From: Larix kaempferi
Taxonomy: Eukaryota; Streptophyta; Pinopsida; Pinales; Pinaceae
Direction: 5' to 3'
Length of the DNA: 64,000 bases
NCBI GenBank assembly: GCA_027924585.1
Contig: BSBM01000606.1
Span: forward strand, 11,413,501 to 11,477,500
Positions 46,560 through 59,000 of this stretch are shown in pieces. Made by a program: the position numbers and the translations under genes. The notes beneath the pieces were generated by a model. That model searched no databases and had not been told where the DNA came from. It worked only from the letters and a program-made list of their open reading frames with translations. The stretch's first letter is position 1, and every line of letters begins with the position of its first letter.

Positions 46560-47214
46560 AGATCACCAAGCCACTATGGTCGAGATTGAGGGTAAGATCT
46601 CAAACACAACTATTTCAGTTTTGATAGATCCCGGTGCATGTTGAATCTATGTCTCCCCTAAGATAGTCGATACTTGTAATTTAAACTGAGAGAGTCACAA
46701 GAAACCATGCCTTGAACAACTAGCCACTGGTACCAAACAGAAATTCTCTGAACTAGTTAAAGTTGGCGAGATAGATTTGAATGGGTTCCCAACTAAGGTG
46801 GATTTAAATATCCTACCACTAGGGTCATATGACGCACTTATAGGCATGGATTGGCTGGAAGAACACCATGCCCTGCTTAACTGCTTGAACAAGTCAATAT
46901 TATGCATGGATAACCAAGGGAATCAAAGAAAGATTCAAGGCATACCTAAGAAGGTTTCCGTCAGGAAAATATCTGCCTTGAAAGAAAAGAAGTGTGTAAG
47001 GAAGGGTTGTAAACTCTTTGCAGTTAACATTCAACTCGTAGAGGCTGATAGAGAGAAAATGATCGAAGACTTCCCAGTTCTTGTAGATTTCAAGGGTGTA
47101 TTTTCCGAGGAAATACTAGGACTACCGCCCAAACAAGACCTACAATTCTCCATAGAACTAACACCCAGGTTAGTACAAGTTTATAAATCTCCTTACCGCA
47201 TGAGTCCACCATAA
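46560..47214 (+). pseudogene. Gypsy B aspartic protease
   Basis: VLIDPGAC at about 46620 is the active site, with Pro replacing the usual Ser/Thr. A TGA follows, then YVSPKIVDTCNLN. The open frame 46777-47214 continues with the hydrophobic LPLGSYDALIGMDWLEEHHALLN end and the linker to RT (VSVRKISALKEKK, FKGVFSEEILGLPP, FSIELTPR). Gypsy A has the same words at 28170-27990. The 145-codon frame ends at a TAA just before RT. Confidence 0.8.
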
Positions 47215-48400
47215 TTGTTGGAGCCCAAGCTGCAGTTACAAGATTTTATCGAGAAAGGATACATCCGACCGAGTGTGTCCCTTGGGGAGCACCGATACTC
47301 TTTGTTAAGAAGAAGGACAGGACAATGCGGATGTGCATCGATTACTGTCATCTCAACAAGTTGACCATCAAGAACCATTACCCACTCCATAGAAATGATG
47401 ACTTGTTTGATCAAGTCGGAGGATCAAAGATCTTCTCGAAGATCGACCTACAATCTGGATACCACCAAGTAAGAATCTGTGACGAAGACATCCGTAATAC
47501 TGCCTTTCGAACTTGATACGGTCGTTATGAGTTTGTGGTAATGCCTTTCGGATTGACGAATGCACCTACCAGCTTTATGTGTATGATGAAAAACATCTTT
47601 AGTAAATACCTAGACAAGTTCATTCTAGTCTTCATTGACGACATTTTGATCTACTCCAAAAGTGAAGAATAACACGAAGAACATCTCCGAATAGTGTTAG
47701 GAGTATTACGAGAACACCAACTTTACACTAAGTTTAGCAAGTGTGATTTCTACAAACAACAGATACAATACCTAGGTCACATCATTTCTCAGAAGGGGAT
47801 AGCAGTCGACCGCGAAAAAATTAAAGCCATAGAGGAATGGCCTACACCCACTTGCGTGACCGACATAAGATCATTCTTAGGGTTGGACGGATACTACCGG
47901 AAGCTCATTGAGAAATTATCATGGATTGCTTGTCCTATGACTGCCTTGTAGAGAAAGGAAAATAAGTTTCTTTGGACAACCAAGTATGAAGAAAGCTTCC
48001 AGCAACTAAAACAGCTTTTGACAAGTGCACCTATTTTACGAATTGCCGATCCTGATGGAGACTTTGTTGTTTGCATAGATGCAAGCAAAGAAGGACTCAA
48101 TGGATTCCTTATGCAGAATGAACTCGCCATCTACTACGAGTCAAGAAAGTTGAAGGAACCTAAGCATAATTACCCCACACACGATCTTGAACTAGCTGCC
48201 ATAATCCACACCTTAAAGATGTGGAGGCATTACCTTATGGGAAAGAAGTTTCGATTGAAGACGGACAACATGAGTTTAAAGTACTTGTTTGACCAACCTG
48301 ACCTAAATCCTAGGCAAGCCAGGTGGTTAGCATTCCTTATTGAAAAGGAAAGGAAAACAAGATTGTCGATGCTTTAAGTCGACGGGCTCATATGTTATAT
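47215..48400 (+). pseudogene. Gypsy B reverse transcriptase and RNase H
   Basis: After a frameshift near 47275 the sequence gives [58 protein letters not shown] (catalytic FIDD) and LGHIISQKGIAVD. RNase H follows (48018-48377): FVVCIDASKEGLNGFL, LELAAIIHTLKMWRHYLMG, RLKTDNMSLKYLF and RQARWLAFL. Stops occur at TGA (Arg position, FRT*YGRY), TAA (SEE*HEEH) and TAG (Gln position, TAL*RKEN). The catalytic Asp residues are present, but the ORF is cut into five pieces. Confidence 0.87.
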
Positions 48401-48490
48401 GAGGTGACAGTAAGTCAAAAGGAAAGGAAAACAAGATCGCCAATGCTTTAAGTCGACGGGCTCATATGTTATATGAGGTGAAAGTAAGTC
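48343..48490 (+). repeat. 74-bp tandem duplication at the RNase H-integrase junction
   Basis: AAAAGGAAAGGAAAACAAGA at 48343 recurs at 48417, and the whole 74-bp unit, including GCTTTAAGTCGACGGGCTCA, is repeated with four or so changes. Since 74 is not a multiple of three, it also shifts the frame. The DALSRR motif that normally ends RNase H is encoded twice. Confidence 0.9.
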
Positions 48491-49236
48491 AAACTGACTT
48501 AGATTTGCACAATAGGATTAGAACAACATGTAGGAATGAACGATTCTATGTCGAGATCCTTAAAAATATCCAAGAGGATAGGTTATTCCGACAACCAAAG
48601 GAATATAAGATAGACGAGTCAGGGACTGCTATGTTCAAAAGAAAGACTTTATGTTCCAGAGAGCGGAGACATTAGACCTAATATGCTCACAGAGTTCCAT
48701 CAAAAACCCTATTCAGGGAATCCAGGATATCAAAAGATGATATTAGTGGTAAAGAAACACTTATTTTGTCCTAAATTGAAAGCCGACATAACATTATTCA
48801 TCGCCAAGTGCCAAGAATGCCAATTGGTCAAGGCAGAACACCAGCACCCTTCCGGACTACTGCAGCCACTACCCATCCCAGAGTGGAAGTGGGATGTCAT
48901 CAGTATGGATTTCATCATGGGTTTACTCAAGAGTAAGAGACAGAATGAATCCATCTTTGTAGTAGTATACAAGTTATCAAAAGCAACACACTTTATACCG
49001 ATGAAGTATACTTGCAAAGTTTTCCACATCGCATGCATCTTCCTAAAAGAGATCTTCTGATAGCATGGGATACCCAAGGAAATCATTTGTAATCGAGACA
49101 CAAAGTTCACTAGTAACTTCTGGAGGTCATTGTTCTCCAGTTTGGAGACACAACTACAGTTCAGTATCACGTAGCATCTGCAAACCGATGGACAGATGAA
49201 ATGGGTGAACCAAATCCTTGAGGATATGCTTAGGAT
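48491..49236 (+). pseudogene. Gypsy B integrase zinc domain and catalytic core
   Basis: FHQKPYSGNPGYQKM and FIAKCQECQLVKAEHQH (48690-48850) are the H2C2 zinc domain. The core reads PEWKWDVISMDFIMGLL (first Asp) and CNRDTKFTSNFW (second Asp, about 49096). In the third block, HLQTDGQMKWVNQ, the catalytic Glu is replaced by Lys (codon 49199-49201). Two adjacent stops occur at 49058-49063 and one before HLQTD. The Glu-to-Lys change alone should inactivate the enzyme. Confidence 0.83.
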
Positions 49237-49911
49237 GTATGCTATGAACAAACCCATAAAGTGACAGGATTACCTACACCTCACAGAGTTTGCTTACAAC
49301 AACGGATACCAGACCTCTACCAAGATGAGCCCCTTCAAGGTACTCTATGGAAAAAGTGTAGGACACCGGTGACATGGGATAATCCGGTAGATAGACTTAT
49401 GCTGGGTCCTGACTTACTAAAGGACTTGGAGCAGCTAGTCACCAAAGTACAACAAAACTTGAAAGAGGCACAAGACCTCAAGAAGAGTTATGTGGATAAG
49501 AAAAGAAAAGATAGAGACTACCAAGTCGGCGAACATGTATTCTTAAAAGTGAAGGCAAAGAGAAGCTCTTTGAGTTTGGGGCGATGCGGGAAGTTAGCAC
49601 CCAGATTTTGTGGACCCTTTGAGATACTAGCCAAGAAAGGGCCAGTAGCATATGAGTTAGCCTTATCAGCTCATCTAAAATTTCATAATGTTTTTCATGC
49701 ATATTTATTAAATAAATATGTCTATGATACTAAGCACGTGATTGATTGGTCCTTATTACAGTTAGAACCCGAGGGGGAATTCATGCCAGAGCCCCTCCAC
49801 ATTCTGGACAAGAGAGAGGTGCAACTTAGGAGATAAAGCATCATCCAGTTGAAAGTACAATGGAGGCACTTCGAACCAGAAGAGGCTACGTGGGAAATTA
49901 AACCACCATGA
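49237..49911 (+). pseudogene. Gypsy B integrase C-terminal domain and chromodomain
   Basis: The open frame 49261-49836 contains RDYQVGEHVFLKVKAKRSSL, LAPRFCGPFEIL and LKFHNVFHAYLLNKYV, as in gypsy A. After one TAA at about 49835 the frame continues LKVQWRHFEPEEATWEIK and ends with TGA at 49909. That is the core of a chromoviral chromodomain; only its first strand is overlapped by the stop. It is better preserved than that of gypsy A. Confidence 0.82.
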
Positions 49912-49993
49912 AAGAGGCTTACCCCGCCTTATTTCATGACTTCATTTCTACTCCCTAAAACACCAGGACGATGTTGTTCTAAGCAAGGATGGA

Positions 49994-52900
49994 TGTAATA
50001 TCCCTAATTTTGATTGACTATATTGATGTTATATATTGGGCTTAAGCCCCAACACATATGATTTATTTTTGGTATACTGGGTGTAAACCCCAATGCACAT
50101 GATTCATTTTTTATAGATATACATATTTGGGCATGGACTCTGACTGATGCAGGTTATTGTTATATACTGGGAGAAATCCCCAATGTATTTGATTTATTAT
50201 TTATTATGAGATTGAGAACAAGACCCTATTATACGGATATGATCTTTTGTTACTTACTGTGCAGAGTTCTGATATACATGATTCACTTTTATGATGTGTT
50301 GAGCATGAACTTTGGAGCACATGGATGACCTATGTACTAGGCATAAGCCCCGATGTACATAGAGGACTTTTATTATGGACTGGGCGTAATCCCCAATGTA
50401 CATAGAGTGTTGGGCACAAGCCCTGGAGCACTCCAAGCTTTATAATAAGTACCATATCCGAGGCCATTTGTATTTCTAGATGTGCTTCACAAACACATTC
50501 TAGTAGTAGTGTTGAGCAGGATGCTCTGGAATTGCACTAGTGTAACGCCCATGTAAGAGTGTTGAGACAAAGCTCTGAAGAGTACTTGGGGTTACTTGAT
50601 CTTAAGAGTGTTGAGTGGAGAAGACTCTGAATAGCACTACTAGTCATCACAATTAAGTAATTGACTAAATGAATCATTTCTATTTTTGATCAAGGACTGC
50701 GGAAACTACCATATTAAACGAGAGAATCCAACATGCAAGAGGGACCTAGAGTTTCCTAACCTAGTCGACTACCCAAACCTACCAAAAGACCTTGTCCAAA
50801 GGTTGGACCTTGTATTATATAATTATCGAAGAGTTATTATGCTATTTAAATTAATTAAATAATTAGATTGATTATTTATAAAAGAAGTCTCACTTATGTA
50901 TAAATAGTATGCATAAGATATTTATTTATATTATATATTAAAAAAAGATTGTGATCTAGCTTATAGAAACGCATAGTTGTAACAAAGTAAATAGATTATA
51001 AAGGTTTCTTTAAAACAAAATATTAAAAGAACAAAGTTAAAAGTCCTAGATAAACTAGAAGTGAGTAATTAATTAAAATATCCTTCACATATATTATAAT
51101 GCAAATTTAAAATAAAATTGGAGTTAATATTAAAAATGGTATTTTAACTCAACAACTATATTCCAAAAGTTCACCTATATAAAGAAGGACAATTCCCAAA
51201 GTGGGGGATCATCTTTTCTTTCTATCATTCTCTTATGGTAAGAGAAGAGAATTTTCCCACAGAACTGAAGGAGCTTATTATTTTCAAGATCTGATTATCA
51301 TCAACAATCTTCCCTAGGTCCTCTATTTTACTATTGAATGTTGGAACCAGCTCAGGGGGATCCATTAGTGAACTACGAACGGTTCAGGGTCAAGGTTGGG
51401 AGGAACGTGGTAGTCCCAAAGTCATTCAGTTAAATCATTCTACAGGTCATCTAGAACAATACATACTTGTTTTCAGTAATCAGTGTTTGAAAGTGTGTAG
51501 GTATGTACCAACAGTAGGATCAAGCTACAACTATCCAGGTATGAGTTATTCTTATGTTCTTTTCAAAATATTGTAGGCTGTTGAATTTAAAAATTTAATT
51601 CTGTCAAAATTCTTCTTCATAGTAACCTACTAGTATTATTGATTGAGAGAAAGGGCTTATGGCATTGGATCTCCTGGGTCAATCTTTTTATTTCAAAAGT
51701 TAAATTTCTGTTTGAAGAATTTAAACCCTAGCTAGAACTGAAATAGTAAAGGATTCCATAAAAGAATTTAAATGTTTTATTACAGCAAATTCATCTCCTA
51801 TAAGGAGATCGATTCGCTTAACTCTTTCCAAGCTTAGAATCTTAACTTTTCCATTATAGCTAGAATCAAATTGAATGTTGTACCAAATCTTTTATTTAAA
51901 GATTTAATTCTAATCTTTGAGAAGATTGCATAGGGCCTATTTTCCTTTACACTTAAATAGAAAATTTAAATGCAACATCGAAAACTTTAAACCATAAGTT
52001 AAATAACAATAACCATAAGAATTATCAACACAGCATACATCGCTTTACACAGGCTAATGTTTTTTTAAAAAGCACTTTCCAGAATTTAAAATCCATTAAT
52101 AAAGGCCAAGACTCTGGATCGAGTCCTCTGCACAAGAACCCTGGAAAGCCACGAATTACATACAGAGATCACACTACAACATAAATCATCAACCATTCTG
52201 CATAAATATTAAAACCATAACGCAGGACATAAGAAAACAAATACGATTTTAATGCTAGGGATGGGTCATAAAGTCCACATAAGAATTATTAAAAAAAAGA
52301 AATTATTTCATATGCTTTCCCTATCATTTAGTTAAATGATTTCACACAGTAAATATTTCATTCTCAATGGAAATAACCAAATGAAGAGCCATTATTATTT
52401 ATATAGAGGTTGTATTTACTTTCCAACCAGAAACACGATAGAGTCAACCCAACCATTAAATTTTAAACATCCCATTACAGAAATAAAATTACCATATGGA
52501 AAAAGTTTATGCATCTAGTCTGGGCTTGCCCTTTCAATTTAAAATAAACATCTTCTTCATCTCTCACATAAGGGTTTATGCTCCCAGATAAACGCTTAAC
52601 TAATTTAAGTGAACTAAATAGGAAAACGTAAAACATAAAATCATTGACAGACAGAAAACTCATGCTGAGGATTCGATAGATCAATCCCCCATTAGAATAC
52701 CAGAAGCGAAATGAAAAACCCTCAGGCTTACCAAAGCCACATATATTTTGGAAAAAAAAACATATCAACACACACAGAGATCTCTTGAAACCCCAACGCT
52801 TCCAGATTTTTTGATTAAATAACACATAGAGTCCAAACGTACGGCTTACAGAAGTATTAAAACTTATGCATAACACTAACAGAAGTCAAATTAAGAACCA

Positions 52901-54190
52901 TCATATTAATAGAAATTTTTCACACAAACAATAACCACATATCGAATTACACAGGAGCAAAGTTAAAATGTTCCTCTATCTCAAATTCCATAGAGGCTAC
53001 AACACAGTCAATGCTGTGGATCATACATTATAGAGCATGCCACAAGTGCTGGCCATGCTTATTGTATTTTAAAACCTAGCATTTTATTGAAACTAGATTT
53101 AAAAACATTCCTTGAAATTCTTACATTACAAAGCAAACAAACCAACAGTCATACATTCGCTTGAAGCAAGGAAATGGCCAACAGGTGACCAGACTTACCA
53201 TGGTCACTAGTGCTACAAATAATATCACACCCCGCTCAAGCTACCACCACCATAATCCTGTTAAAACAAAGCACAAAAACAAACGATTAAAAGTAAAACC
53301 TGCAAATGAAAACATTTAAATGAAAGTATTGTAAACAAGCTCTTGGTACAACGGTTACCTCATGAAGGCTCCATGCTAGCTGGTTTAGAACAGGTTGATC
53401 CCTGCTCTCCCCTCCAAGCAAAACAATGCGATTATGCAGCAGGTCAATCCAAACCCTTAGGGTATACTCCTCAGTTGGCTTCCATATCGAATGGCTAAAC
53501 ATTGAGCCACCATTAAATGGGATATCTACCCCCCACTATAGTTTCGATTTCGATACCCACTTCCTATAGTTTAAATTTCCATTCACCTTTTGCATGTCTT
53601 CCATTTTTGAATAATGACCAAAACCATAATAATAAACTTATACATGTACATAAAAACCTAAGAAGTAAATCTTCGGTAGCCCTTTAAAGTTACCTACAAA
53701 ACAAAAGATGAAGTAAGCCTTAGCATAAATGCTAAATAGGCCTGGGAAGTGCTACCAAGTCCATCCCCTCAAGCTCATGGAAAGTTTTATAAAAGTACAG
53801 TAGCAGATATATCAAGATAAATCCATTTAGTCTAAAGTACACACAGTTGACATATAAGCAATAACATATAATCAAGATGCTGACATAAAGACTCTTAGAA
53901 TTTCCACATGTACTAAACTGATCGGCCAAACTGAATTATTACCCACTAAATCAATATAGGTCATTCCATTACATCTCTTCCGTGGAACCATAAGATAGAA
54001 AACAACCACATCCAATTTATTCAAACATTGAACCATGAACAAAGTTATAGGCCATGCTTTCTCATTGCGTCGATAAGTCTTATATTTATTTTCGCCATAC
54101 TGAAGTTAATTTATTAAACATTTATTTAAATGCACGTTGTTAGCCATATAGGAATTTTTTTAAATTTTTGTTGTTTTTATGGACATTACA
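49994..54190 (+). repeat. Gypsy B 3' LTR (4197 bp)
   Basis: It starts TGTAATATCCC and ends GACATTACA. It is nearly collinear with the left LTR apart from small gaps, for example near 53390 where about 75 bp of 44230-44310 are shortened. The expected polypurine tract before it is only weakly purine (AAGCAAGGATGGA). Confidence 0.9.
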
Positions 54191-55012
54191 TCCAAGTATG
54201 CATTCAGTATTCAAAATTAATGAGAGTAAATATAAAGAGATATATAGTAATGTAGATCTAAATATATAGTAAAAATGTTTAGTGCAACATACATTGGAGT
54301 GGCAGGAATTTGTGAGAGAAATAATGTATGCATGGTGTTCATTGCATAATTTAATTCTTCTAATATAGGATTCTCTATACATTGGTGTGCTGTATTTCAT
54401 TGTTGTCACGCGTGTTTCTATCCAATCCAGTCAAAGGCCCTTGTTTTAATTGGCCAAGTTTCCAAATTAACTCTTTACGAGCTGACTATAAGTTGTTCAA
54501 CAATCCCATTAGCATAACACAAGATCCATCGACAGTGAAAGGGGGTACACCTCCCTCACCCACATCTAACTCCAAAACATTGCATATGAATCCTGCAAGT
54601 TCCATATGCACTTAGTATGGGCATTACACACATCATTGCCCTGAAATCCCTCTATAGTAGGAGGCATTGGAAACCATTTGTCTCACTCAAGTGAGGATTG
54701 ATCAACTTCTCTCCTCATCCCAGTAAGCCACATATATTAATGCGTTCACTACATCAGCAACAACGTCAATCACCCCTCTCACAGAAGTTGCACCAACTAC
54801 CGAAACTATGATAGAGCCTACAACATCACAAGAATTGTCTAGTCTTATGACAATGCCACCACACAATGAATGCTCTTCATGTGGACATTCCACACACATG
54901 CTTCCTCATAGCACCATTGCATGCATAGTCGAGAAAATCAACACCAAGGAAGTCCAAGAATGCTTCCGTCCACATGTACCAAGACCTTGTCGATCTTGTG
55001 GAGAGACCACTC
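54191..55012. other. Unassigned DNA between gypsy B and Tat-2
   Basis: Two plus-strand open frames (54382-54615 and 54808-55065) and one on the minus strand (54899-54702) overlap and have no family resemblance I can name. A CSSCGH..HMLPH..IAC string on the plus strand looks vaguely zinc-binding but is isolated. The sequence is less AT-rich than the DNA left of gypsy B. Confidence 0.35.
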
Positions 55013-56023
55013 TGTTAACACCCAAATCAATCCCCAAGGTTGTGAGAGAAGGCAATTCAGGATAACCACTAACTAATCTTTAGCTTGTGCTACTGACCCA
55101 ACAAAAACAGAGAGGGCTCTCTCTATAAGATCATGAAAGACTAGAATAATCAAAGGTGTTGACAATGAAAACATACACCAGCATTCATCATTCAAGATAT
55201 TCAATTACAATATACAAAGATTAGATTTCTGCTGGAAAAATTGGTTTAAACGTTGTTTGGATGAAACATATGAATCTCTATTTGGGCAATGGAGTCACAT
55301 TAAACAATCCTTTAAAAATTATTTACAAAGGCACTGCGAATGCATTCACATAGGGGTGAGGTAGTAAGCAGCTAGTAGTCAAAGAGATTTTTAATTGATG
55401 AAACAGATGAGAAAAGAATAATCCATTGATGTAAGGCATACAATGATGAATCCTACACCAACTTTAGTAGAGAAGACTGGTGAAATACTTGGATTGAGAT
55501 TAAGCAGAGCATAATTTCTATGAATTCCACTTAACTACTACATTGCACCAAGTATGAAGAAATATTACAGGCATGGAATAACGATGAAAGAAGCACAATT
55601 AACATAGGAAAAAGAAAGAGAGACTACCAGACCAATTACACAAGAATCCTTGGAAAAAACGTAAGCTTGGCTCTGCAAACTTTATTAAACAACTCAAAAT
55701 GTCTTACAGACTGATTCTCAAAATTCCAAAATTTTTTCAAATAAGATTTTCAACCCTTTTTCATTTGATTACATCACATATATAGATGCCCTGAGCCTTA
55801 GGCTCGATCCATCAAAACTGAAAACTGTTGCAATTGAGTGACACCTCATCAGGATTGATTTGTCACTTATCTCTACAAAACAAAAACAAGTAGAACCATT
55901 CTAACTGCTTTTCATCTCTAACGGTATTTTACCACATGATACTTACTTTCAACTACAAAGATAAAGATAATGAAGTAATTGTTCCAGCTGACTATTTTCA
56001 TAGTCGCCTCAAAAAATATTACA
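55013..56023 (-). repeat. Probable 3' LTR of Tat-2 (about 1011 bp)
   Basis: The minus strand begins TGTAATATTTTTTGAGG at 56023, about 60 bp after the last codon of the extra ORF, and ends GGTGTTAACA at 55013. It therefore has TG...CA ends and a length like the Tat-1 LTR. A TATA box (CTATATATG, 55778-55786) and an AATAAA signal (55681-55686) stand in the right order for U3-R. No clear polypurine tract precedes 56023 and the second LTR is outside the window, so the boundaries are tentative. Confidence 0.4.
55681..55686 (-). promoter_or_regulatory. AATAAA polyadenylation-type signal in the Tat-2 LTR
   Basis: Minus-strand AATAAA follows the TATA-like element at 55778-55786 by about 95 bp, which is a plausible R-region spacing. 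Confidence 0.35.
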
Positions 56024-56080
56024 AATTGCATTTAAAAATAAAAGTATCTTAGAAGTCTTTGATTCTCAAATAAACAACAA

Positions 56081-59000
56081 CTATTGTGGAGGGCAGAGAG
56101 TGTATTTCATTTTTTCGTATCTTTCTAGGGTAGTCCATAGCTCAGTAGAAGGGAGGTCATAATCCGTCATCTCCTTTTCCCTAACCTGGCTCTCAATGTG
56201 CTCTGCAAGGGAAGCTGGAGGGAGTCTTTCACCAAAGGCGACCAACCGGTTTAGGATTTCAATGTCCTCAGAGATCTTTTCCATCAAAGTTCTGCATATA
56301 AGTAGCTGGTTTAGAATTTTGAACTTGGTGTGATCCATCCTTATGCCCCAGAGCAAGTTTTTATAACTTGTTTGGGAGATTAATTCTTGATTATTATCCC
56401 AGAACGATGGCAACCCCATCTCAACCAGCTTTTCAAACGATCCTTTGAAATCCGCTACCTTTCTCCTCATCTCTTCCACTCTGGTTTCCACGCCTTCAAC
56501 CTATGCATATTTCCCCAGAACTCTTTGTCTTGCTACAATGGCCATGATCTGGTTTCCAATATTCAAGTTGTTTCTTTCCTCCTTTGATAATCTATTTAGA
56601 AAAGTAATAGCATTCAATGTTGTTTCCTTGGGATTCTAGATAAGAGTTTCTCTTGCGGCCACACAACCTGTGAAAACATCACTGATTGTTTTCTCTTTTA
56701 CTCTTATAAATTCCAAGTATGGCATGAAGCTTTCAACTTCTTTCATAATTTGATCCCAAACTAAATGCTTGCAACCCTGCAAAGCTGCTTGTCCTATAAC
56801 TTGGTGGGTGAGCTTCTTATTGATATCAACTAATTCATTATACTTATCTCGGAGGGTTTTTGCTTCTTCTTCTTTCTTTTCATTCTCCTCCTCCAACCTC
56901 TGAGCTTTTTCCTTCAGCTCATTGATTTCCACATCCTTTAGGATAATGTGAGACATAGCCTACACAAGGCTGTCAGTACTACTACTATCCCATTTTTCGT
57001 TCATATTGGTAGGCTGCATGTCTAATTTGGACAAGTTAATTTTTAAGTCATCAAGCTGCTTTTCTAGGCTCATTTTCTCGTTTTTCCAACTATCTTGCTT
57101 CCCTGCAAATTTTAGTAGCTCTGCTTTACAGTAACTTAATTCTTTAGACAAGGCTTCCTTTAGAATTTCAAAGTTTGTTTCTTTGGGAGCTTTGATTAGC
57201 CGGATATTAGAAACTTTCTCCTTTTTATGTACTTTCAGAATCAACTTATCTTTCTTAGCCAATAGCTTGCTCATGGTTTTGCCTCCACCATCACTTATAA
57301 ATAGGCTAGATTGTATCTTCTTGACTTGCTGTTGAAGAGCTCGATTTTCACTTTTTTCTTGCTTCAATTGGTTCTATAACTTTCCCACAGAAGCTTCCAG
57401 GTTGTCACCTTTCAATGTCCCTTTTACAAAATCTTCATATATAAAATCCCCAATTTTCTTGTGGAACTGGATTTTATCCAGCACCAATATCTGCTCCCAA
57501 TTGACCCTCATCGCAGTCACTTCGTCTGCTATCAACACTGCCAGGTTCAAAGTGTTATCCCTCGTGTCTCTGCTGGTCATTAAAGAAGCTTTGGTACTAG
57601 ACAAATTCCTAGCCCTTGATGTCAAATCAAATAGCCTTTGGGCCAAGGCCTGTTTATTCTGTCCATATTGTTCACACAGGTCGGCTTTGGACCAAAATTT
57701 TCTTGCTTCATCACCCCCCTTACCATCCTAAAAATTATATTCTTTAATCTGGACCCCGGGAGCCGAAGATCCCTGATTATCTTATCTCTCACCACCCATC
57801 GGAACAGTCAATTATTCTTGATCCACTGCAATGACCAACTCTTCTTTAGTGGGGGGAACAACCGACTCGGCTTGAGTGGCTGCAACAACTACTTCAACTT
57901 GTGTTTCCAATTTAGGACGCTTGTCTCGACTTCCTATTTCAGTATCCATATCTTGAACTTCCTCCAAGTCTCTTTTTCGACCCACTTCCATAGTGTCCGG
58001 CAGCTGATCTATAACCATTATAAAATCAGACATCATTAGATCTCTTTCCTGTAACTTAGCAACCTCCTCCGCCTCGGGTTCCCAGTTCAACAAATTCCAC
58101 CCCTTTAATACCCCTTCTGGCTCCTTATGTTCAAAAGCACTTAGATTACAATTTTTTCTTCTCTTGGCGATAATGTGCTAGGGGTCATATTCAACTAGCA
58201 CATCTTTCTTGAACCCCAGAGGTTTCAATAACTCTTCTACCTCCTGCAAAGCTTCCTTTTTTTTTACTATGAAAGGACCCACCTTCCAAGGGTATTTTAC
58301 ATCAGTGCCCTTCTTAGATTTATGGAACTACACCTCTTCCAGGATCAGTTTCTATCTGATAAACTCAAGAGTGAAGATTCGCAATGTCAGGAAAGCGGGC
58401 AAAACATAGGGCTCATGTACAAAACCATACAGCCTAATGATTGTAGCATCGTTCAATAGAAACTAGTCATCAAAAGCCAGTTCATCCTTCAACTACATCA
58501 TTGTTTTCATCTCGAGAAAAACCCTAGGCAACTCTTCCCCAAAGTTGACTTTGTAAACAGGTGGCAAGACATTGTTTAAATAGTTAAAGACATTGTATAT
58601 CAAATCCTCTGCTTCAAGCAGTGGGGAAAAATGTGGCCTTTCCATGCTGCTGTACATAATCATCTCCATAAGCTATGTCTAGTACATGAAAAACCTAGCA
58701 TTTGGGAACTTTCCCAACTATACATTTATTCTGTCGGCCAAAAATTCATCGAACTTAAGGGATGGGATGAGCACATTCTCAGACCTTTCCAAACTAATGC
58801 TAATCCTGAACAGTAAACTCAATTGGACATTGGTTACCCACAGATCCATATCTAATCCTAAAAACTGAGCCACCAAAGATAAAACCAACTGGGAATTGTC
58901 ATAAAAAAGGATGACATTCAAGCGGTATGGCTTTTCTACAATTTCTGAGCCCGGTTTTAGGCATGTAGCTAAAAATGCTTGACGGCTTTCGGGGCTAATT

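Larger units (their letters stand above)
40850..54190 (+). mobile_element. Gypsy B: chromovirus-type Ty3/gypsy element
   Basis: Long LTRs (40850-45104 and 49994-54190) flank a Met-tRNA-type PBS and gag, protease, RT, RNase H, integrase and chromodomain on the plus strand. LTR ends are TGTAATAT and GACATTACA. All genes carry stops or frameshifts. The flanks TATGA (40845-40849) and TCCAA (54191-54195) do not match, so there is no visible target duplication. The protein order and motifs closely parallel gypsy A, but the LTRs are not the same. Confidence 0.88.

Noticed and set aside
48730-49257. 175-codon open frame on the minus strand
   Set aside because: It is antisense to the gypsy B integrase, whose motifs are clear on the plus strand.
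54808-55065. 85-codon plus-strand frame with Cys/His residues
   Set aside because: The Cys/His spacing fits no zinc motif I know and the end overlaps the probable Tat-2 LTR boundary.
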